This document shows positions 7,186 through 16,539 of a stretch of DNA of 41,488 nucleotides, piece by piece; within the stretch, counting starts at the first letter, position 1; each line of letters opens with the position of its first letter. Origin of the DNA: an uncultured Eubacterium sp. (GTDB lineage Bacteria; Bacillota; Clostridia; Lachnospirales; Lachnospiraceae); contig CAOKNO010000018.1 of NCBI GenBank assembly GCA_948470065.1, positions 1 through 41,488 of the forward strand, given 5' to 3'. The translations under genes and the position numbers were made by a program. The notes below the pieces were generated by a model. The model ran no database searches and was not told where the DNA came from. It saw only the letters and a program-made list of their open reading frames with translations.

Positions 7186-8623
7186 AAGCCGCCCCGCCTC
7201 CTTTCCGGCCTTTGGGCTTTTCGCCCCGCTCCTGTGGTTTTTGCCTTGCCTTTGTCCTTCCCGCTCCTGTCTGGCCGCTCTTTCGCGCAGCCTTTTTCCT
7301 GGGACGCAAAAACTCTTCCTCCCCGCGTTCCCGCAGCAGGTAAAGCCCTTGGATCACAGAGAAAATAATCATCGTGCTAAGCAAAGAGCTCCCTCCATAG
7401 CTGACCAGCGGGAGCGTTACCCCAGTCGATGGGATACACTTGATGTCGCCGCCGATGGAAAGGAAGATCTGGAAGCCGTAAATTGTCCCCAGCCCCAGCG
7501 CCACCAGCTTATAAAAGAAATCCTTCATCTGCATTGCGATATTTAAAAACATCAAAAAACAGCTTGCACAGACCAATACCAGGCAGATGGCAAAAATCCC
7601 GCCCAATTCCTCTGAAACTGCAGAAAAGATAAAATCCTGCTTTACTTCTGGTATCTTGTAAGGCATGCCTTGGTTCAGCCCCATGCCGAACCATCCGCCC
7701 GTTCCAATGGCAAACAAGGAGTTCGACACCTGGTTCCCAGCGTTTTCAAACACAGCCAGCGGATCCTGCCATGCTACCACACGCACCCGGACATGGTGGA
7801 ACAGGAAATACGCAGCTACCGACGCTACGGCGCCGCACAGCATCCCACCCCCAAAATAATATAAGTTCCGTGTGGCGACATAGAGCATGACCATGTAGGC
7901 AATAAAGTAAATCAGCCCCGCCCCCAGATCCTTCGATATCACAAGGATCACGACATGAAGCCCCGCGACAATCGTCGCTTTCACGACTTGGGAAAACTCG
8001 GTGGACTCATAAAACATAGACGCCACGAAGAATACAAAAATAATCTTGATAAATTCCGAAGGCTGCACCGTAACCCCAGCCACGGAAAAAGAAAGCTTCG
8101 CCCCATGGGACACCGCGCCAAGCACCGCCACAACGCCAAGCATGGTAATGCCTGCTAACGCATAGATCCAGGTCAGGCTCCGGATAAATTTCAGCCTGCT
8201 GATAAAAAAAGGGATCAGCATCGTTGCCGCCACCGAAATAACGGCAATGGCAAACTGCTTTACCGCATGCTCATACGAGAGCCTTGTCAGCATGACAAAG
8301 CCGATGCACATCAGCATACACATATTATTTACGATAAGCTTAGACACCCTTTTATAAAATAAGGCATAGCATATCTGCACCGCGGCAAAAAACGCTACCT
8401 GCTCTAGGTAAAATTTGATCAAATCCATATTTTTCGTCGCTAATACCATAACGGCGTAGGCATTCAGATGGAACAGGTACATATATACCACCTGCTTCTG
8501 GAATTTCCTTGCCTGCCGCTCGGGATCCACGTTCCGCTTCAACGAAGAAAAGCATTGGTATGTGTACAATGCAAACAAGATAATCATAGTATACTTTGAC
8601 AGTTCCGTTATTAAATGCACCAT
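7142..8623 (-). CDS. FtsW/RodA/SpoVE family (SEDS) peptidoglycan polymerase
   Basis: SEDS proteins polymerise lipid II into glycan strands and need a cognate class B PBP, here the overlapping next gene. The 493-aa product has about twelve predicted membrane helices and family motifs QPSEFIKI, VSEELGG and the signature PSTGVTLPLVSYGGSSLLS near residues 400-420. The N-terminal 110 residues carry extra helices, as in actinobacterial-type RodA. A basic, low-complexity cytosolic tail (RPRKKAARKSGQTGAGR onward) covers the last 60 residues. It starts 3 nt after the U32 stop codon, with GAGGAG about 11 nt upstream inside that gene's end. Confidence 0.93.
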   Translation of the reverse strand: MVHLITELSKYTMIILFALYTYQCFSSLKRNVDPERQARKFQKQVVYMYLFHLNAYAVMVLATKNMDLIKFYLEQVAFFAAVQICYALFYKRVSKLIVNNMCMLMCIGFVMLTRLSYEHAVKQFAIAVISVAATMLIPFFISRLKFIRSLTWIYALAGITMLGVVAVLGAVSHGAKLSFSVAGVTVQPSEFIKIIFVFFVASMFYESTEFSQVVKATIVAGLHVVILVISKDLGAGLIYFIAYMVMLYVATRNLYYFGGGMLCGAVASVAAYFLFHHVRVRVVAWQDPLAVFENAGNQVSNSLFAIGTGGWFGMGLNQGMPYKIPEVKQDFIFSAVSEELGGIFAICLVLVCASCFLMFLNIAMQMKDFFYKLVALGLGTIYGFQIFLSIGGDIKCIPSTGVTLPLVSYGGSSLLSTMIIFSVIQGLYLLRERGEEEFLRPRKKAARKSGQTGAGRTKARQKPQERGEKPKGRKGGGAAYEETIHGTKVQDFD

Positions 8624-8626
8624 AAG

Positions 8627-10867
8627 CTATTCGACTCCTCGTTTCCAATGCCCATTGGTAAAATCAGAAAAATACCCTTCCCGCCTCACCGTCCCAGACG
8701 CTACGGCTTCTTGGTAATACCCAAACACGCGCTGAACCTCTTCCTCCTTCTCGATGGTAAATGCAATGCGTACGGCTGGCACGCCCAGGGAACAGACGTC
8801 CTTATAGTGGTGGAACAGCGAAAGCGGGCTGGTATTATATATCACATTGTAACAGTCCTCACACCAGCTTTTTACGGGGAACTGTTTCCCATACCGGTCT
8901 GTAAGATAGGTAAGCTGCCGCCCCTTGCCGCAGCCTGACGTATTCTTGCGGATACATTGCGCGCTCACCATCAGCGGCTGGTATCCATAGAGGATCCATT
9001 CCCCATCCGCGCACGGAAGCTGCTTTAGTTCCCTATAATTCAATTCGACCGGAAGGGTAAGCTGGGACAGCGGGAGCTTCAAAAGCCCTTCCTGCGCCTT
9101 GCTGGAATATCCATATAACTGGTAATCCCCCTGGATCCTAACACGTCCGACACCCATTTCCTTTAAGAACTGCAGTTCCTCAAAGTTCCGGGCTAGATAC
9201 CCAGACACCCCGGACGCCTCGATCTGCCGCCAATGCTGCAAGAACCGCCTGGCAGTTTCCATCCGGAACACATAAGGCAGCGCCAAGTAACATTCTTTCC
9301 CTGCGTCCCTTGCCTGTGCAACGCACTGGCGCAGCCCCTGGCTCCCTTTGCCCAATGCAAGCCCTTCCACATAAATCCTATGGACGTTTGGCTGTTTTAA
9401 TGCCAATTGGAATTGATCGGCTGTTTCGGTTAAGACGTGAAGCCTTGGGCGTTTGCTCCTTCCTTCTTCCTGGGGGGCAAGCGGCCCGTGGCTTCGGCGG
9501 CCAGGCGTTCTAGCTTCCTGGCTCCCATGCGGCTGATACGTACCGCTATCTTCTTTTTCATTTTTCCCAATCCTGCGGTATTCTTGCAAAATTTTTTCCT
9601 GAAGCGCTGCAATCCCATCCCTGCGCAATTGGTTGAGCGCCCCAATCGGAAGGAACGCGCCGTCCTCCATCTCCACTTCCAGCTTATCAAAAACAAAGGG
9701 CGTATCCCCTGTCTTCCGAAGCTTCTCCAACGCCGTTTCCTTCGTTAACGGCTGTTTTTGGGCTGGCTTTACAATCCCTCCTGTTACTTCCACCTCCATT
9801 CCCTGATATTCTAACACAAGCCTGGCCGCAAATCCTTGCGAAAGCCTTAAATTTCCATTTATTTTTTCTTTCTTTTCTATCCCGTTCTCTTCCGTCCAAA
9901 AAGCTTTGGCGTTTCCTTTCTCCCCCTTCCCATGGGAAGGGCTGGAAAAGGTAATCATATCCTTACCATTGTGTTTCGTATAATAGCCGTTCGTAAACCC
10001 GCACCGGTTCCCAAGCCCCAGCAGATATTCCCGATCCGCCTGGCTCACTTTGTAAGACCGCTTGGGATCGGCTTCGTAACCATCGAGGTACTTGCGGTAG
10101 ATCCTGGTCACGCCCGCCGCATATTCCGCCTGCTTCATCCGTCCCTCAATCTTAAGCGAATGTACGCCGCTTTCTATCAATTGCGGAATCAGATCAACGG
10201 CGCACAAATCCTTTGGGCTTAACAGATACGATTTCCCTTGCTCCCCAGAAACGCCATACAAAAGCCTACATGGCTGCGCGCACCGCCCCCGGTTCCCGCT
10301 TCTTCCGCCGATCATGCTGCTTAACAGGCACATCCCGGAATAACAATAACAGAGGCTGCCATGCACAAAACTTTCAATCTCAGCCCCTGTTACCTGATAA
10401 ATATTTGAAATTTCCGCCAGGGAAAGCTCCCTTGCTACCACAATCCGGCTGCATCCTGCCGATAACATCATCTTTGCCCCATATGCCCCAGTGACCGCCA
10501 TCTGGGTACTGGCATGGATGGGAAGATCCGGAAACCGTTCCCTGATGGTGTCCAGTACGCCAAGATCCTGCACAATTACGGCGTCCAGCCCCCTTTCATA
10601 CAAGGGGGAGAGATAGCCGGGCAATTCTTCCAGTTCTTTTTCCTTCAGCAAGGTGTTGACCGCCAGATACAGCCGCTTCCCCCTTACATGAAGGTAATCC
10701 AACGCCTCTTCTAGTTCCCTTTCTGTAAAATTCTCTGCATAAGCCCTGGCCCCGAATTTACTGCCCGCAGCATATACGGCGTCCGCGCCTGCTTCTGCTA
10801 CAGCCTTTAGCACCTCAAAAGAACCAGCAGGCGATAAAAGCTCCGTTTTCCTGACCGTGCCTCCCAT
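8627..10867 (-). CDS. Peptidase U32 family protein, probable RNA hydroxylation factor
   Basis: U32 proteins were named as collagenases, but characterised members (TrhP, RlhA) help hydroxylate tRNA U34 or 23S rRNA using prephenate-derived chemistry and an Fe-S cluster. The 746-aa product starts with a TIM-barrel half (LLSPAGSFEVLKAAV-like, HASTQMAV) and has the U32 signature ESFVHGSLCYCYSGMC near residues 165-180, followed by cysteines in GRCAQPC. The long C-terminal half has four more cysteines (SGCGKGR and WCEDCYN). Length and tail resemble the RlhA group more than the 400-aa TrhP group. AGGAGG precedes the ATG by 9 nt. The neighbours are wall and division genes; a functional link is not implied. 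Confidence 0.85.
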   Translation of the reverse strand: MGGTVRKTELLSPAGSFEVLKAVAEAGADAVYAAGSKFGARAYAENFTERELEEALDYLHVRGKRLYLAVNTLLKEKELEELPGYLSPLYERGLDAVIVQDLGVLDTIRERFPDLPIHASTQMAVTGAYGAKMMLSAGCSRIVVARELSLAEISNIYQVTGAEIESFVHGSLCYCYSGMCLLSSMIGGRSGNRGRCAQPCRLLYGVSGEQGKSYLLSPKDLCAVDLIPQLIESGVHSLKIEGRMKQAEYAAGVTRIYRKYLDGYEADPKRSYKVSQADREYLLGLGNRCGFTNGYYTKHNGKDMITFSSPSHGKGEKGNAKAFWTEENGIEKKEKINGNLRLSQGFAARLVLEYQGMEVEVTGGIVKPAQKQPLTKETALEKLRKTGDTPFVFDKLEVEMEDGAFLPIGALNQLRRDGIAALQEKILQEYRRIGKNEKEDSGTYQPHGSQEARTPGRRSHGPLAPQEEGRSKRPRLHVLTETADQFQLALKQPNVHRIYVEGLALGKGSQGLRQCVAQARDAGKECYLALPYVFRMETARRFLQHWRQIEASGVSGYLARNFEELQFLKEMGVGRVRIQGDYQLYGYSSKAQEGLLKLPLSQLTLPVELNYRELKQLPCADGEWILYGYQPLMVSAQCIRKNTSGCGKGRQLTYLTDRYGKQFPVKSWCEDCYNVIYNTSPLSLFHHYKDVCSLGVPAVRIAFTIEKEEEVQRVFGYYQEAVASGTVRREGYFSDFTNGHWKRGVE

Positions 10868-10914
10868 AGGCTCCTACCTCCTACTTACCCTAGGACTCCC
10901 TTCCTGTTCGCACA

Positions 10915-11409
10915 TTATGCCTGCGCTTCTCCCCCTTCTGCATGGTTCCCGTCCGCCTTATCCTGCGCCGGCTTTCCTTCTGCCGCAGGCGCTTTGCCCC
11001 GTCCTGCCAATGCGTCTGCTAACGCCGCGTCTAACTTCGACTTTGCCAAAAGCAGTTCCCGGTTTTCTTTCTCAAGCCGCGCCACGGTTTCTTGCATGCT
11101 CTCTTCCCGGATCTGGACAGAAATCAGTTCATGTTTTAAATCATAAATCTCTTTCTCACGCTCCTTGGCGTCCCATTCTAACTTTTGCGCCTGATCCTTC
11201 GCCTTAAAATAATCGTCCGCAATATTCACTTCTATCAGGATGTTCTTCATCTCCGCTGGCAAGCGGCGGAATTTCTCCATCCCTTCAATCTCATTTATCT
11301 TACCGTTGATATAACTGGCCACCCTCTGTAAGTACTCTTCGCTTTCATAACCGCTTATTGTAATAATCTTTTTTCCGATAATGACTTGTGCACTGGTCTT
11401 TGCTGACAT
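10915..11409 (-). CDS. zapA: Cell division protein ZapA
   Basis: ZapA binds FtsZ and promotes Z-ring bundling in the cytosol at midcell. The 164-aa protein has the short N-terminal beta-hairpin domain (VIIGKKIITISGYESEEYLQRVASYI) and a long coiled coil (about residues 60-130, heptad-like LEKENRELLLAKSKLD). The C-terminal 35 residues are an Ala/Gly/Lys/Glu-rich disordered tail, longer than in typical ZapA. The start at 11409 has GAGGTG 5 nt upstream. It is probably the first gene of the zapA-U32-SEDS-PBP unit, with a promoter candidate at 11479-11506. Confidence 0.88.
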   Translation of the reverse strand: MSAKTSAQVIIGKKIITISGYESEEYLQRVASYINGKINEIEGMEKFRRLPAEMKNILIEVNIADDYFKAKDQAQKLEWDAKEREKEIYDLKHELISVQIREESMQETVARLEKENRELLLAKSKLDAALADALAGRGKAPAAEGKPAQDKADGNHAEGGEAQA

Positions 11410-11478
11410 AAATCCACCTCTCCATTGGCCTAACCCGTCATTTCCATCCTTTTCGCCAATTTTCGTCCTAATAGGTTC

Positions 11479-11506
11479 ATTATACCTGTTTTTCCCAGAA
11501 AAACAA
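11479..11506 (-). promoter_or_regulatory. Candidate sigma-A promoter of the zapA unit
   Basis: TTGTTT (11501-11506), a 16-bp spacer and a perfect TATAAT (11479-11484) on the minus strand, about 70 bases before zapA and just after the ruvB stop. Confidence 0.6.
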
Positions 11507-11516
11507 TACTAAATTA

Positions 11517-12503
11517 TTACTTACCAAAATGGCGGTAGGCGAAATCTGTCGCCACCCTGCCCTTGGGCGTCCGGTTGATAAAGCCATTTTTTACAAGATA
11601 CGGCTCAAGCACATCCTCAATCGTGCCGGGATCCTCGCCCAGCGCCGCTGCTAACGTATCCAGCCCTACGGGGCCTCCCTGGAATTTCTCAATCATAGCC
11701 AGCAGCAGGTTCCTGTCGCTCTGGTCTAGCCCAAAGGTATCGACTTCCAAAAGATCCAATGCAAATACCGCCACTTCCTTTGTAATCCTGCCTTCATACT
11801 TCACCTGGGCAAAATCACGTACGCGCTTTAACAGGCGGTTTGCAAGCCTTGGCGTCCCCCGTGAACGCCTTGCAAGCTCGAACGCGCCTTCTGGATCCAC
11901 TTCCACCGACAGCTTTTTGGCAGAATGGGTGATAATCGTCTTCAATTCCTCGGGCGTGTAAAATTCCAAATGGTCTACCACGCCAAACCGATCCCGCAAT
12001 GGAGCCGACAAAAGCCCTGCCCGCGTCGTCGCGCCTACCAAGGTAAAACGGGGGAGATCCAGGCGGATCGAACGTGCCGTCGCGCCTTTCCCAATCATAA
12101 TATCAATGGCGTAGTCTTCCATTGCCGGATAGAGCACCTCCTCTACCTGGCGGTTCAGCCTGTGGATTTCATCTACGAACAGGATATCCCCTTCCTGCAG
12201 GCCGCTTAAAATCGCCGCCATCTCCCCAGGCTTCCCTATGGCAGGCCCTGACGTAATCTTCATATGCACGTTCATTTCATTGGCAATAATCCCAGCCAGC
12301 GTCGTCTTCCCCAGCCCGGGCGGCCCATAAAACAGGACGTGATCCAACGGCTCGCCCCGCTGCTTTGCCGCTTCAATATAGACCTTCAGCATCTTCTTCG
12401 CTTTTTCCTGCCCAATATACTCGTCCAGCCTCTGTGGCCGCAGGCTGGTTTCAATCGCCTGGTCTTCCTCTTGTATCTGGGTAGAAATCACACGTTTTTC
12501 CAT
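11517..12503 (-). CDS. ruvB: Holliday junction branch migration ATPase RuvB
   Basis: RuvB is the hexameric motor that, with RuvA, drives branch migration of Holliday junctions in recombination repair. The 328-aa protein has Walker [10 protein letters not shown] (residues 60-68), Walker B DEIH (111-114), sensor motif GATTRAG, the arginine finger region APLRDRFG, and the C-terminal winged helix with [10 protein letters not shown]. The start was set at the ATG at 12503, because the upstream TTG in frame would overlap the AAGGA ribosome binding site. ruvA, usually adjacent, is absent from this window; pnp and its terminator are upstream and zapA follows. Confidence 0.97.
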   Translation of the reverse strand: MEKRVISTQIQEEDQAIETSLRPQRLDEYIGQEKAKKMLKVYIEAAKQRGEPLDHVLFYGPPGLGKTTLAGIIANEMNVHMKITSGPAIGKPGEMAAILSGLQEGDILFVDEIHRLNRQVEEVLYPAMEDYAIDIMIGKGATARSIRLDLPRFTLVGATTRAGLLSAPLRDRFGVVDHLEFYTPEELKTIITHSAKKLSVEVDPEGAFELARRSRGTPRLANRLLKRVRDFAQVKYEGRITKEVAVFALDLLEVDTFGLDQSDRNLLLAMIEKFQGGPVGLDTLAAALGEDPGTIEDVLEPYLVKNGFINRTPKGRVATDFAYRHFGK

Positions 12504-12542
12504 GAAAACCAATCCTTCCTAAACCAAACAAATCTCGCGGGA

Positions 12543-12590
12543 ATAAAAAGAACCGCCGCATTAAGCAATAGACAGTCTTAATGCAGCAGC
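12543..12590 (-). terminator. Intrinsic terminator of pnp
   Basis: Arms 12577-12590 and 12552-12565 form a 14-bp stem (GCTGCTGCATTAAG with CTTAATGCGGCGGT, one mismatch or wobble) followed by TCTTTTTATTC on the minus strand. It stands directly after the pnp stop and leaves only about 40 bases before ruvB. Confidence 0.85.
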
Positions 12591-12606
12591 CCCATGTGTT
12601 GCTTTA

Positions 12607-14706
12607 CTATTTTGCAGCGTGCTTCGGCACATCCTTGATAGAAAAGCTAATCCTTCCCATCTTATCCTTCCCAAGGCAGACTACCTTCACCATATCGCCT
12701 AAAGTCAGGACGTCCTCTACCCGGTTGATCCGTTCCCTGGAAATCTTAGAGATATGGACCATGCCTTCCTTCCCTGGGGCAAACTCTAAGAACGCGCCAA
12801 ATTCCTTGATGCTGATAACCTTCCCTGTGAAAATCTGCCCAGCTTCAAAATCCGTCGTAATAATCTCTATCAGGCGTACCGCTTCATCCATCATCTCTTT
12901 CTCGGTCCCGCAGATGGATACGGCGCCTTCGTCGCTGATGTCGATCTTCACCCCGGTCTGGTCGATAATCGCATTGATCGTCTTGCCTCTCTGGCCGACT
13001 ACATCGCCAATCTTCGCCGGATCAATCTGGATCTGTACAATCTTCGGCGCATATTCGCCGACTTCCTTCCTCGGTTCTGCAATTGCCTTGGACATTACCT
13101 CATCCATAATATAAAGCCTTGCTTCCTTGGTCCTTCGGATGGCTTCTTCCACAATCGGGCGGGTCAGGCCATGGATCTTAATATCCATCTGGATCGCCGT
13201 AATCCCTTCATGCGTCCCAGTCACCTTAAAATCCATATCCCCGAAGAAATCTTCCAGCCCCTGGATATCGGTCAGCACCAGGTAATCGTCATCGGTATCC
13301 CCAGTCACAAGCCCGCAGGAAATACCAGCCACCATCTTCTTAATCGGTACGCCCGCAGCCATCAGCGCCATGCACGATGCACAGGTAGACGCCATAGAGG
13401 TCGAACCGTTGGATTCAAACGTTTCCGATACGGCGCGGATTGCATACGGGAACTCCTCTTCGCTTGGAAGCACTGGGATCAACGCCCGTTCCGCCAACGC
13501 CCCATGGCCGATTTCACGCCTGCCTGGCCCTCTGCTCGGCTTTGTTTCACCCACGGAATACGATGGGAAATTATAGTGGTGCATATAACGCTTATTCACT
13601 TCATTTTCATCCAGCCCGTCAATCCTCTGGACTTCCGACAGAGGCGCCAGCGTCACCACGTCGCAGATCTGGGTCTGCCCCCTGGTAAACATTGCGGAAC
13701 CGTGCACGCGCGGGATCAAATCCACCTCTGCCGCCAATGGGCGGATCTGGTCGATGGCGCGCCCGTCCGGACGCTTGTGATCCTTTAATATCATCTTACG
13801 GACCGTCTTTTTCTGGTACTGGTAAATGGCTTCGCCCAATACCTCCAGCCAGTCTTCCTGCTCTGCAAAGGCTTCTTCTAGCTTCTCCGTGATCTTGCGG
13901 ATATTCTCTTCACGCACTTGTTTTTCATCGGTAAAGACAGCTTCCTCCATCTCTTCTGGGGGAACGAGCTCTTTTATCGCTGCAAATAATTCTTCCGGTA
14001 CTGCACAGCTTGTATATTCATGCTTGGGCTTTCCAACTGCTTCCACAATCTGATTGATAAATGCAATAATCTCCTGGTTGATCCCATGCGCCATATAAAT
14101 CGCTTCGATCATTTTCTCTTCCGGGATCTCATTCGCCCCCGCCTCGATCATAATGACCTTTTCACTGGTCGATGCAACCGTCAGGTTCAGATCCCCATTT
14201 TTCCACTGTTCCTGGGATGGGTTGACTACAAACTCCCCGTCTACCATACCTACCTGGGTCGTCGCGCAAGGCCCGGCAAATGGGATATCGGAAATGCTGG
14301 TTGCAATCGCAGAACCAAGCATTGCCACCAATTCCGGGCGGCATTGCGGATCCACGCTCATCACCAGGTTATTCAAGGTCACATCGTTCCGGTAATCCTT
14401 CGGGAACAGGGGACGCATGGGACGGTCGATCACACGAGACGTCAAGATTGCATTTTCGGAAGCCTTCCCTTCCCTCTTGTTAAACCCGCCTGGGATTTTC
14501 CCAACCGAATACAGCTTTTCTTCATATTCTACGCTCAGTGGGAAAAAGTCAATCCCTTCCCTGGGCTTGTCCGATGCAGTTGCAGTACACAGCACGACCG
14601 TATCGCCGTAATGCATAAAAGCCGCGCCGTTCGCCTGGGCGGCTACCCTTCCGATATCCACCTGCAGCGTCCTGCCTGCCAATTCCATGGTAAATTGTTT
14701 ATACAT
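12607..14706 (-). CDS. pnp: Polyribonucleotide nucleotidyltransferase (PNPase)
   Basis: PNPase degrades RNA 3' to 5' by phosphorolysis and is a core part of the RNA decay machinery. The 699-aa protein has two RNase PH domains (N-terminal, and a central one starting near DGRAIDQIRPL), the helical linker, a KH domain with VGQRGKT and a C-terminal S1 domain (GKVISIKEFGAFLEFAPGKEGMVHIS). Its length is normal for the family. AAGGAG lies 7 nt before the ATG at 14706. It follows rpsO, with a terminator-like hairpin and a long stem-loop between them; the order rpsO-pnp is very widely conserved. Confidence 0.98.
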   Translation of the reverse strand: MYKQFTMELAGRTLQVDIGRVAAQANGAAFMHYGDTVVLCTATASDKPREGIDFFPLSVEYEEKLYSVGKIPGGFNKREGKASENAILTSRVIDRPMRPLFPKDYRNDVTLNNLVMSVDPQCRPELVAMLGSAIATSISDIPFAGPCATTQVGMVDGEFVVNPSQEQWKNGDLNLTVASTSEKVIMIEAGANEIPEEKMIEAIYMAHGINQEIIAFINQIVEAVGKPKHEYTSCAVPEELFAAIKELVPPEEMEEAVFTDEKQVREENIRKITEKLEEAFAEQEDWLEVLGEAIYQYQKKTVRKMILKDHKRPDGRAIDQIRPLAAEVDLIPRVHGSAMFTRGQTQICDVVTLAPLSEVQRIDGLDENEVNKRYMHHYNFPSYSVGETKPSRGPGRREIGHGALAERALIPVLPSEEEFPYAIRAVSETFESNGSTSMASTCASCMALMAAGVPIKKMVAGISCGLVTGDTDDDYLVLTDIQGLEDFFGDMDFKVTGTHEGITAIQMDIKIHGLTRPIVEEAIRRTKEARLYIMDEVMSKAIAEPRKEVGEYAPKIVQIQIDPAKIGDVVGQRGKTINAIIDQTGVKIDISDEGAVSICGTEKEMMDEAVRLIEIITTDFEAGQIFTGKVISIKEFGAFLEFAPGKEGMVHISKISRERINRVEDVLTLGDMVKVVCLGKDKMGRISFSIKDVPKHAAK

Positions 14707-14735
14707 ATTTTTTCTCCTTATATTCCTGATTAAGA

Positions 14736-14794
14736 TTAGCCCGTCAAACCCCCAAAAACCCCCGCATAGGGCTTCTGGGCTTTTGACAGGCTAA
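14736..14794 (-). promoter_or_regulatory. Long stem-loop in the pnp leader
   Basis: Positions 14782-14794 pair with 14736-14748 (13 bp with one mismatch), enclosing a C-rich then G-rich stretch (AGCCC and GGGGG) that can pair further. It lies 30 bases before pnp. In E. coli a comparable double-stranded pnp leader is cut by RNase III and used for PNPase autoregulation; the same role here is inference. Confidence 0.6.
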
Positions 14795-14802
14795 CCTTAC
14801 GG

Positions 14803-14826
14803 AAAATAGAGCGGAAAACCGCTCTA
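14803..14826 (-). terminator. Weak terminator or attenuator after rpsO
   Basis: TAGAGCGG, loop TTTT and CCGCTCTA form a perfect 8-bp stem, followed on the minus strand only by TTTT. Partial readthrough into pnp is expected. Confidence 0.6.
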
Positions 14827-14842
14827 TCCTCAAAAAAAGGAA

Positions 14843-15109
14843 CTACTTCCTGATTCCCAAACGCTCAATTAAGCTACGATACCTCTCGATATCGGATTTC
14901 TTCAGATAAGACAGCATCCCGCGCCTCTGGCCTACCATCTTCAAAAGCCCGCGCCTGGAATGGTGATCCTTTGGATTCACTTTTAAATGATCTGTCAGCT
15001 CCTGGATCCTTGCGGTCAGGATTGCAACCTGGACTTCCGGTGAACCTGTATCGCCTGGCGTCCTTGCATATTCGGCAATAATTGCCTGTTTCTTCTCTTT
15101 CGCTATCAT
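14843..15109 (-). CDS. rpsO: 30S ribosomal protein S15
   Basis: S15 is a primary 16S rRNA-binding protein of the small subunit. The 88-aa product matches the family end to end, with [10 protein letters not shown], the signature [22 protein letters not shown] and the C-terminal [12 protein letters not shown]. The ATG at 15109 is preceded by AAGGAGG with a rather long 11-nt spacing. It has its own promoter at 15251-15279 and a leader of about 135 nt with a GC hairpin (15146-15161), long enough for S15 autoregulation. pnp follows. Confidence 0.98.
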   Translation of the reverse strand: MIAKEKKQAIIAEYARTPGDTGSPEVQVAILTARIQELTDHLKVNPKDHHSRRGLLKMVGQRRGMLSYLKKSDIERYRSLIERLGIRK

Positions 15110-15145
15110 CGTTATGATAACCTCCTTCTCTTCTTATCGCCCGCT

Positions 15146-15161
15146 CCCCAGCCTTCTGGGG
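15146..15161 (-). promoter_or_regulatory. Hairpin in the rpsO leader
   Basis: CCCCAG-AAGG-CTGGGG on the minus strand, 37 bases before the start codon and just upstream of the ribosome binding site. S15 represses its own mRNA in several phyla through different leader folds; I cannot assign this one to a known class. Confidence 0.45.
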
Positions 15162-15250
15162 CCATGAGATATTAAGTAATGGTCGGAGCGTCCGGTTACT
15201 GAATATGGGCTTCCTCATCACTCTTCTGTTACATAAATCCACCAAAGGCT

Positions 15251-15279
15251 ATTGTACCACAGCTCCTGGGAGTTGTAAA
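15251..15279 (-). promoter_or_regulatory. Sigma-A promoter of rpsO-pnp
   Basis: TTTACA (15274-15279), a 17-bp spacer and TACAAT (15251-15256) on the minus strand. It implies transcription from about 15244. Confidence 0.8.
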
Positions 15280-15298
15280 GAAATTATTTCTGGATTCC

Positions 15299-15316
15299 AG
15301 CGATTCCTTAATCGCT
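15299..15316 (-). terminator. Short hairpin over the stop codon of the NlpC/P60 gene
   Basis: AGCGATT-AAGG-AATCGCT forms a 7-bp stem that includes the TAA stop. The U-rich tract after it is poor, so it may be only a weak terminator ahead of the rpsO promoter. Confidence 0.35.
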
Positions 15317-16393
15317 CAGCAGCCTGGTTACGCAGATCGGCGTACGGTAAAATGCATTGGAAATCTTAATGCCTGTCTTTGAAGAGCTTGCATGGACAAC
15401 CTGCCCGTTCCCAATATACATTGCCACATGGTTAATGCCGCCTCCGTTCCCATAGAAGAACAGATCCCCTGGCTTTGCCGCGGAAGCGTCGACCCTCGTG
15501 CCGTATCCTGCCTGCGCCCGGGAAGAATGCGGCAGGTAAATCCCATACTTCTCATAAATCCGCATGGTAAACCCAGAGCAATCCACCCCATCGGTCAGGC
15601 TTGTCCCGCCCCAAACATAGCGGTTCCCTACAAACTGGCATGCATATTGGATCATATCCACACGCACATCCGAAATACCCTCGCCATAGCGGATCTCTGT
15701 CATTGTCATTGCCTTCGGAAGCTGTTCTGACAGTTCTACATATTCCCTTGCCACATAACATGCGTCGCCGTCGATATCGACCTTCACCCAGTCCCCCTGC
15801 TCTTCGATCACCTGCAGTTCTTCGCCTTCTGCAACCATCGTCCAGATCGTGCTGTCCGTATTCGGCTCCACCCGTGCATTGAGCGTCTGCGTTACGGAAG
15901 TAGCGACAATGGATTTTACCTCATCCGCCCGTTTCGCTGCTGCGTCCCCGGTCAGCAGATACTCCCCTTTCACGTATCCGGTCACTTCCCCAGACTTAAT
16001 CTTGTACCATTCCCCTTCTTCTTCTAAGATCTCGCACCCTGCGTCCACGGGCAGCTTACCTGCTAATTCCCCGTCTTCCCCAGCGCTTTCCCGGATATTC
16101 AAGTGGTTCTCTACATCTGCGATCCCTAAGTTTGTATATCCACAGACGGTCTTCTGCTCATCTGTTTCTTCTATAACCCCAGCGGTTCTCTCCCCGCCCT
16201 GGTTCCCAGAAGCCAGCGTCCTGCTTAATTCTGCTGCAATCCCAGCCCTTCCATTGCTGGCAAGGCTGCCGCTGAATACCGCTGCAATCCCGGCGCTTCC
16301 CGTTCCCTTCGCATAAACAGGCGCCGACACGATGCCTACCGCCATCAAACAAGCCATACCTGCCATTACCATTTTATAAAACCGATTCTTCAT
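15308..16393 (-). CDS. Secreted SH3b-NlpC/P60 (C40) peptidoglycan endopeptidase
   Basis: This wall hydrolase should cleave the D-Glu to diamino acid bond in stem peptides outside the membrane. The 361-aa protein has a signal peptide (residues 1-28, APVYA cleavage region), a short Ala/Gly/Ser stretch, two bacterial SH3 domains (about 95-147 and 168-220) and a C-terminal NlpC/P60 domain with catalytic C272 (VDCSGF), H322 (NHVAMY) and H334. GGAGGAGG lies 4 nt before the ATG. The promoter is a perfect TTGACA-N17-TATAAT and carries a perfect WalR-type box just upstream, so control by the WalRK wall-homeostasis system is likely. It is a single-gene unit. Confidence 0.92.
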   Translation of the reverse strand: MKNRFYKMVMAGMACLMAVGIVSAPVYAKGTGSAGIAAVFSGSLASNGRAGIAAELSRTLASGNQGGERTAGVIEETDEQKTVCGYTNLGIADVENHLNIRESAGEDGELAGKLPVDAGCEILEEEGEWYKIKSGEVTGYVKGEYLLTGDAAAKRADEVKSIVATSVTQTLNARVEPNTDSTIWTMVAEGEELQVIEEQGDWVKVDIDGDACYVAREYVELSEQLPKAMTMTEIRYGEGISDVRVDMIQYACQFVGNRYVWGGTSLTDGVDCSGFTMRIYEKYGIYLPHSSRAQAGYGTRVDASAAKPGDLFFYGNGGGINHVAMYIGNGQVVHASSSKTGIKISNAFYRTPICVTRLLSD

Positions 16394-16539
16394 CTTTCCT
16401 CCTCCCGTGCACTAGGCACGCTGTCTTTTCTATTATTACGGTCTTTGTCCTTATCCTGCTCTCTCAGTTCTTATGTAATCCATCTTAACTAGCCGTTTTT
16501 GAAGCAGCCAGCGCGAAACTGTCCCTTCTAAACGCTGCT

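Noticed and set aside
15146-15161. A known class of S15-binding leader
   Set aside because: The hairpin is clear, but I could not match it to a described S15 leader fold, so only a generic leader hairpin is annotated.
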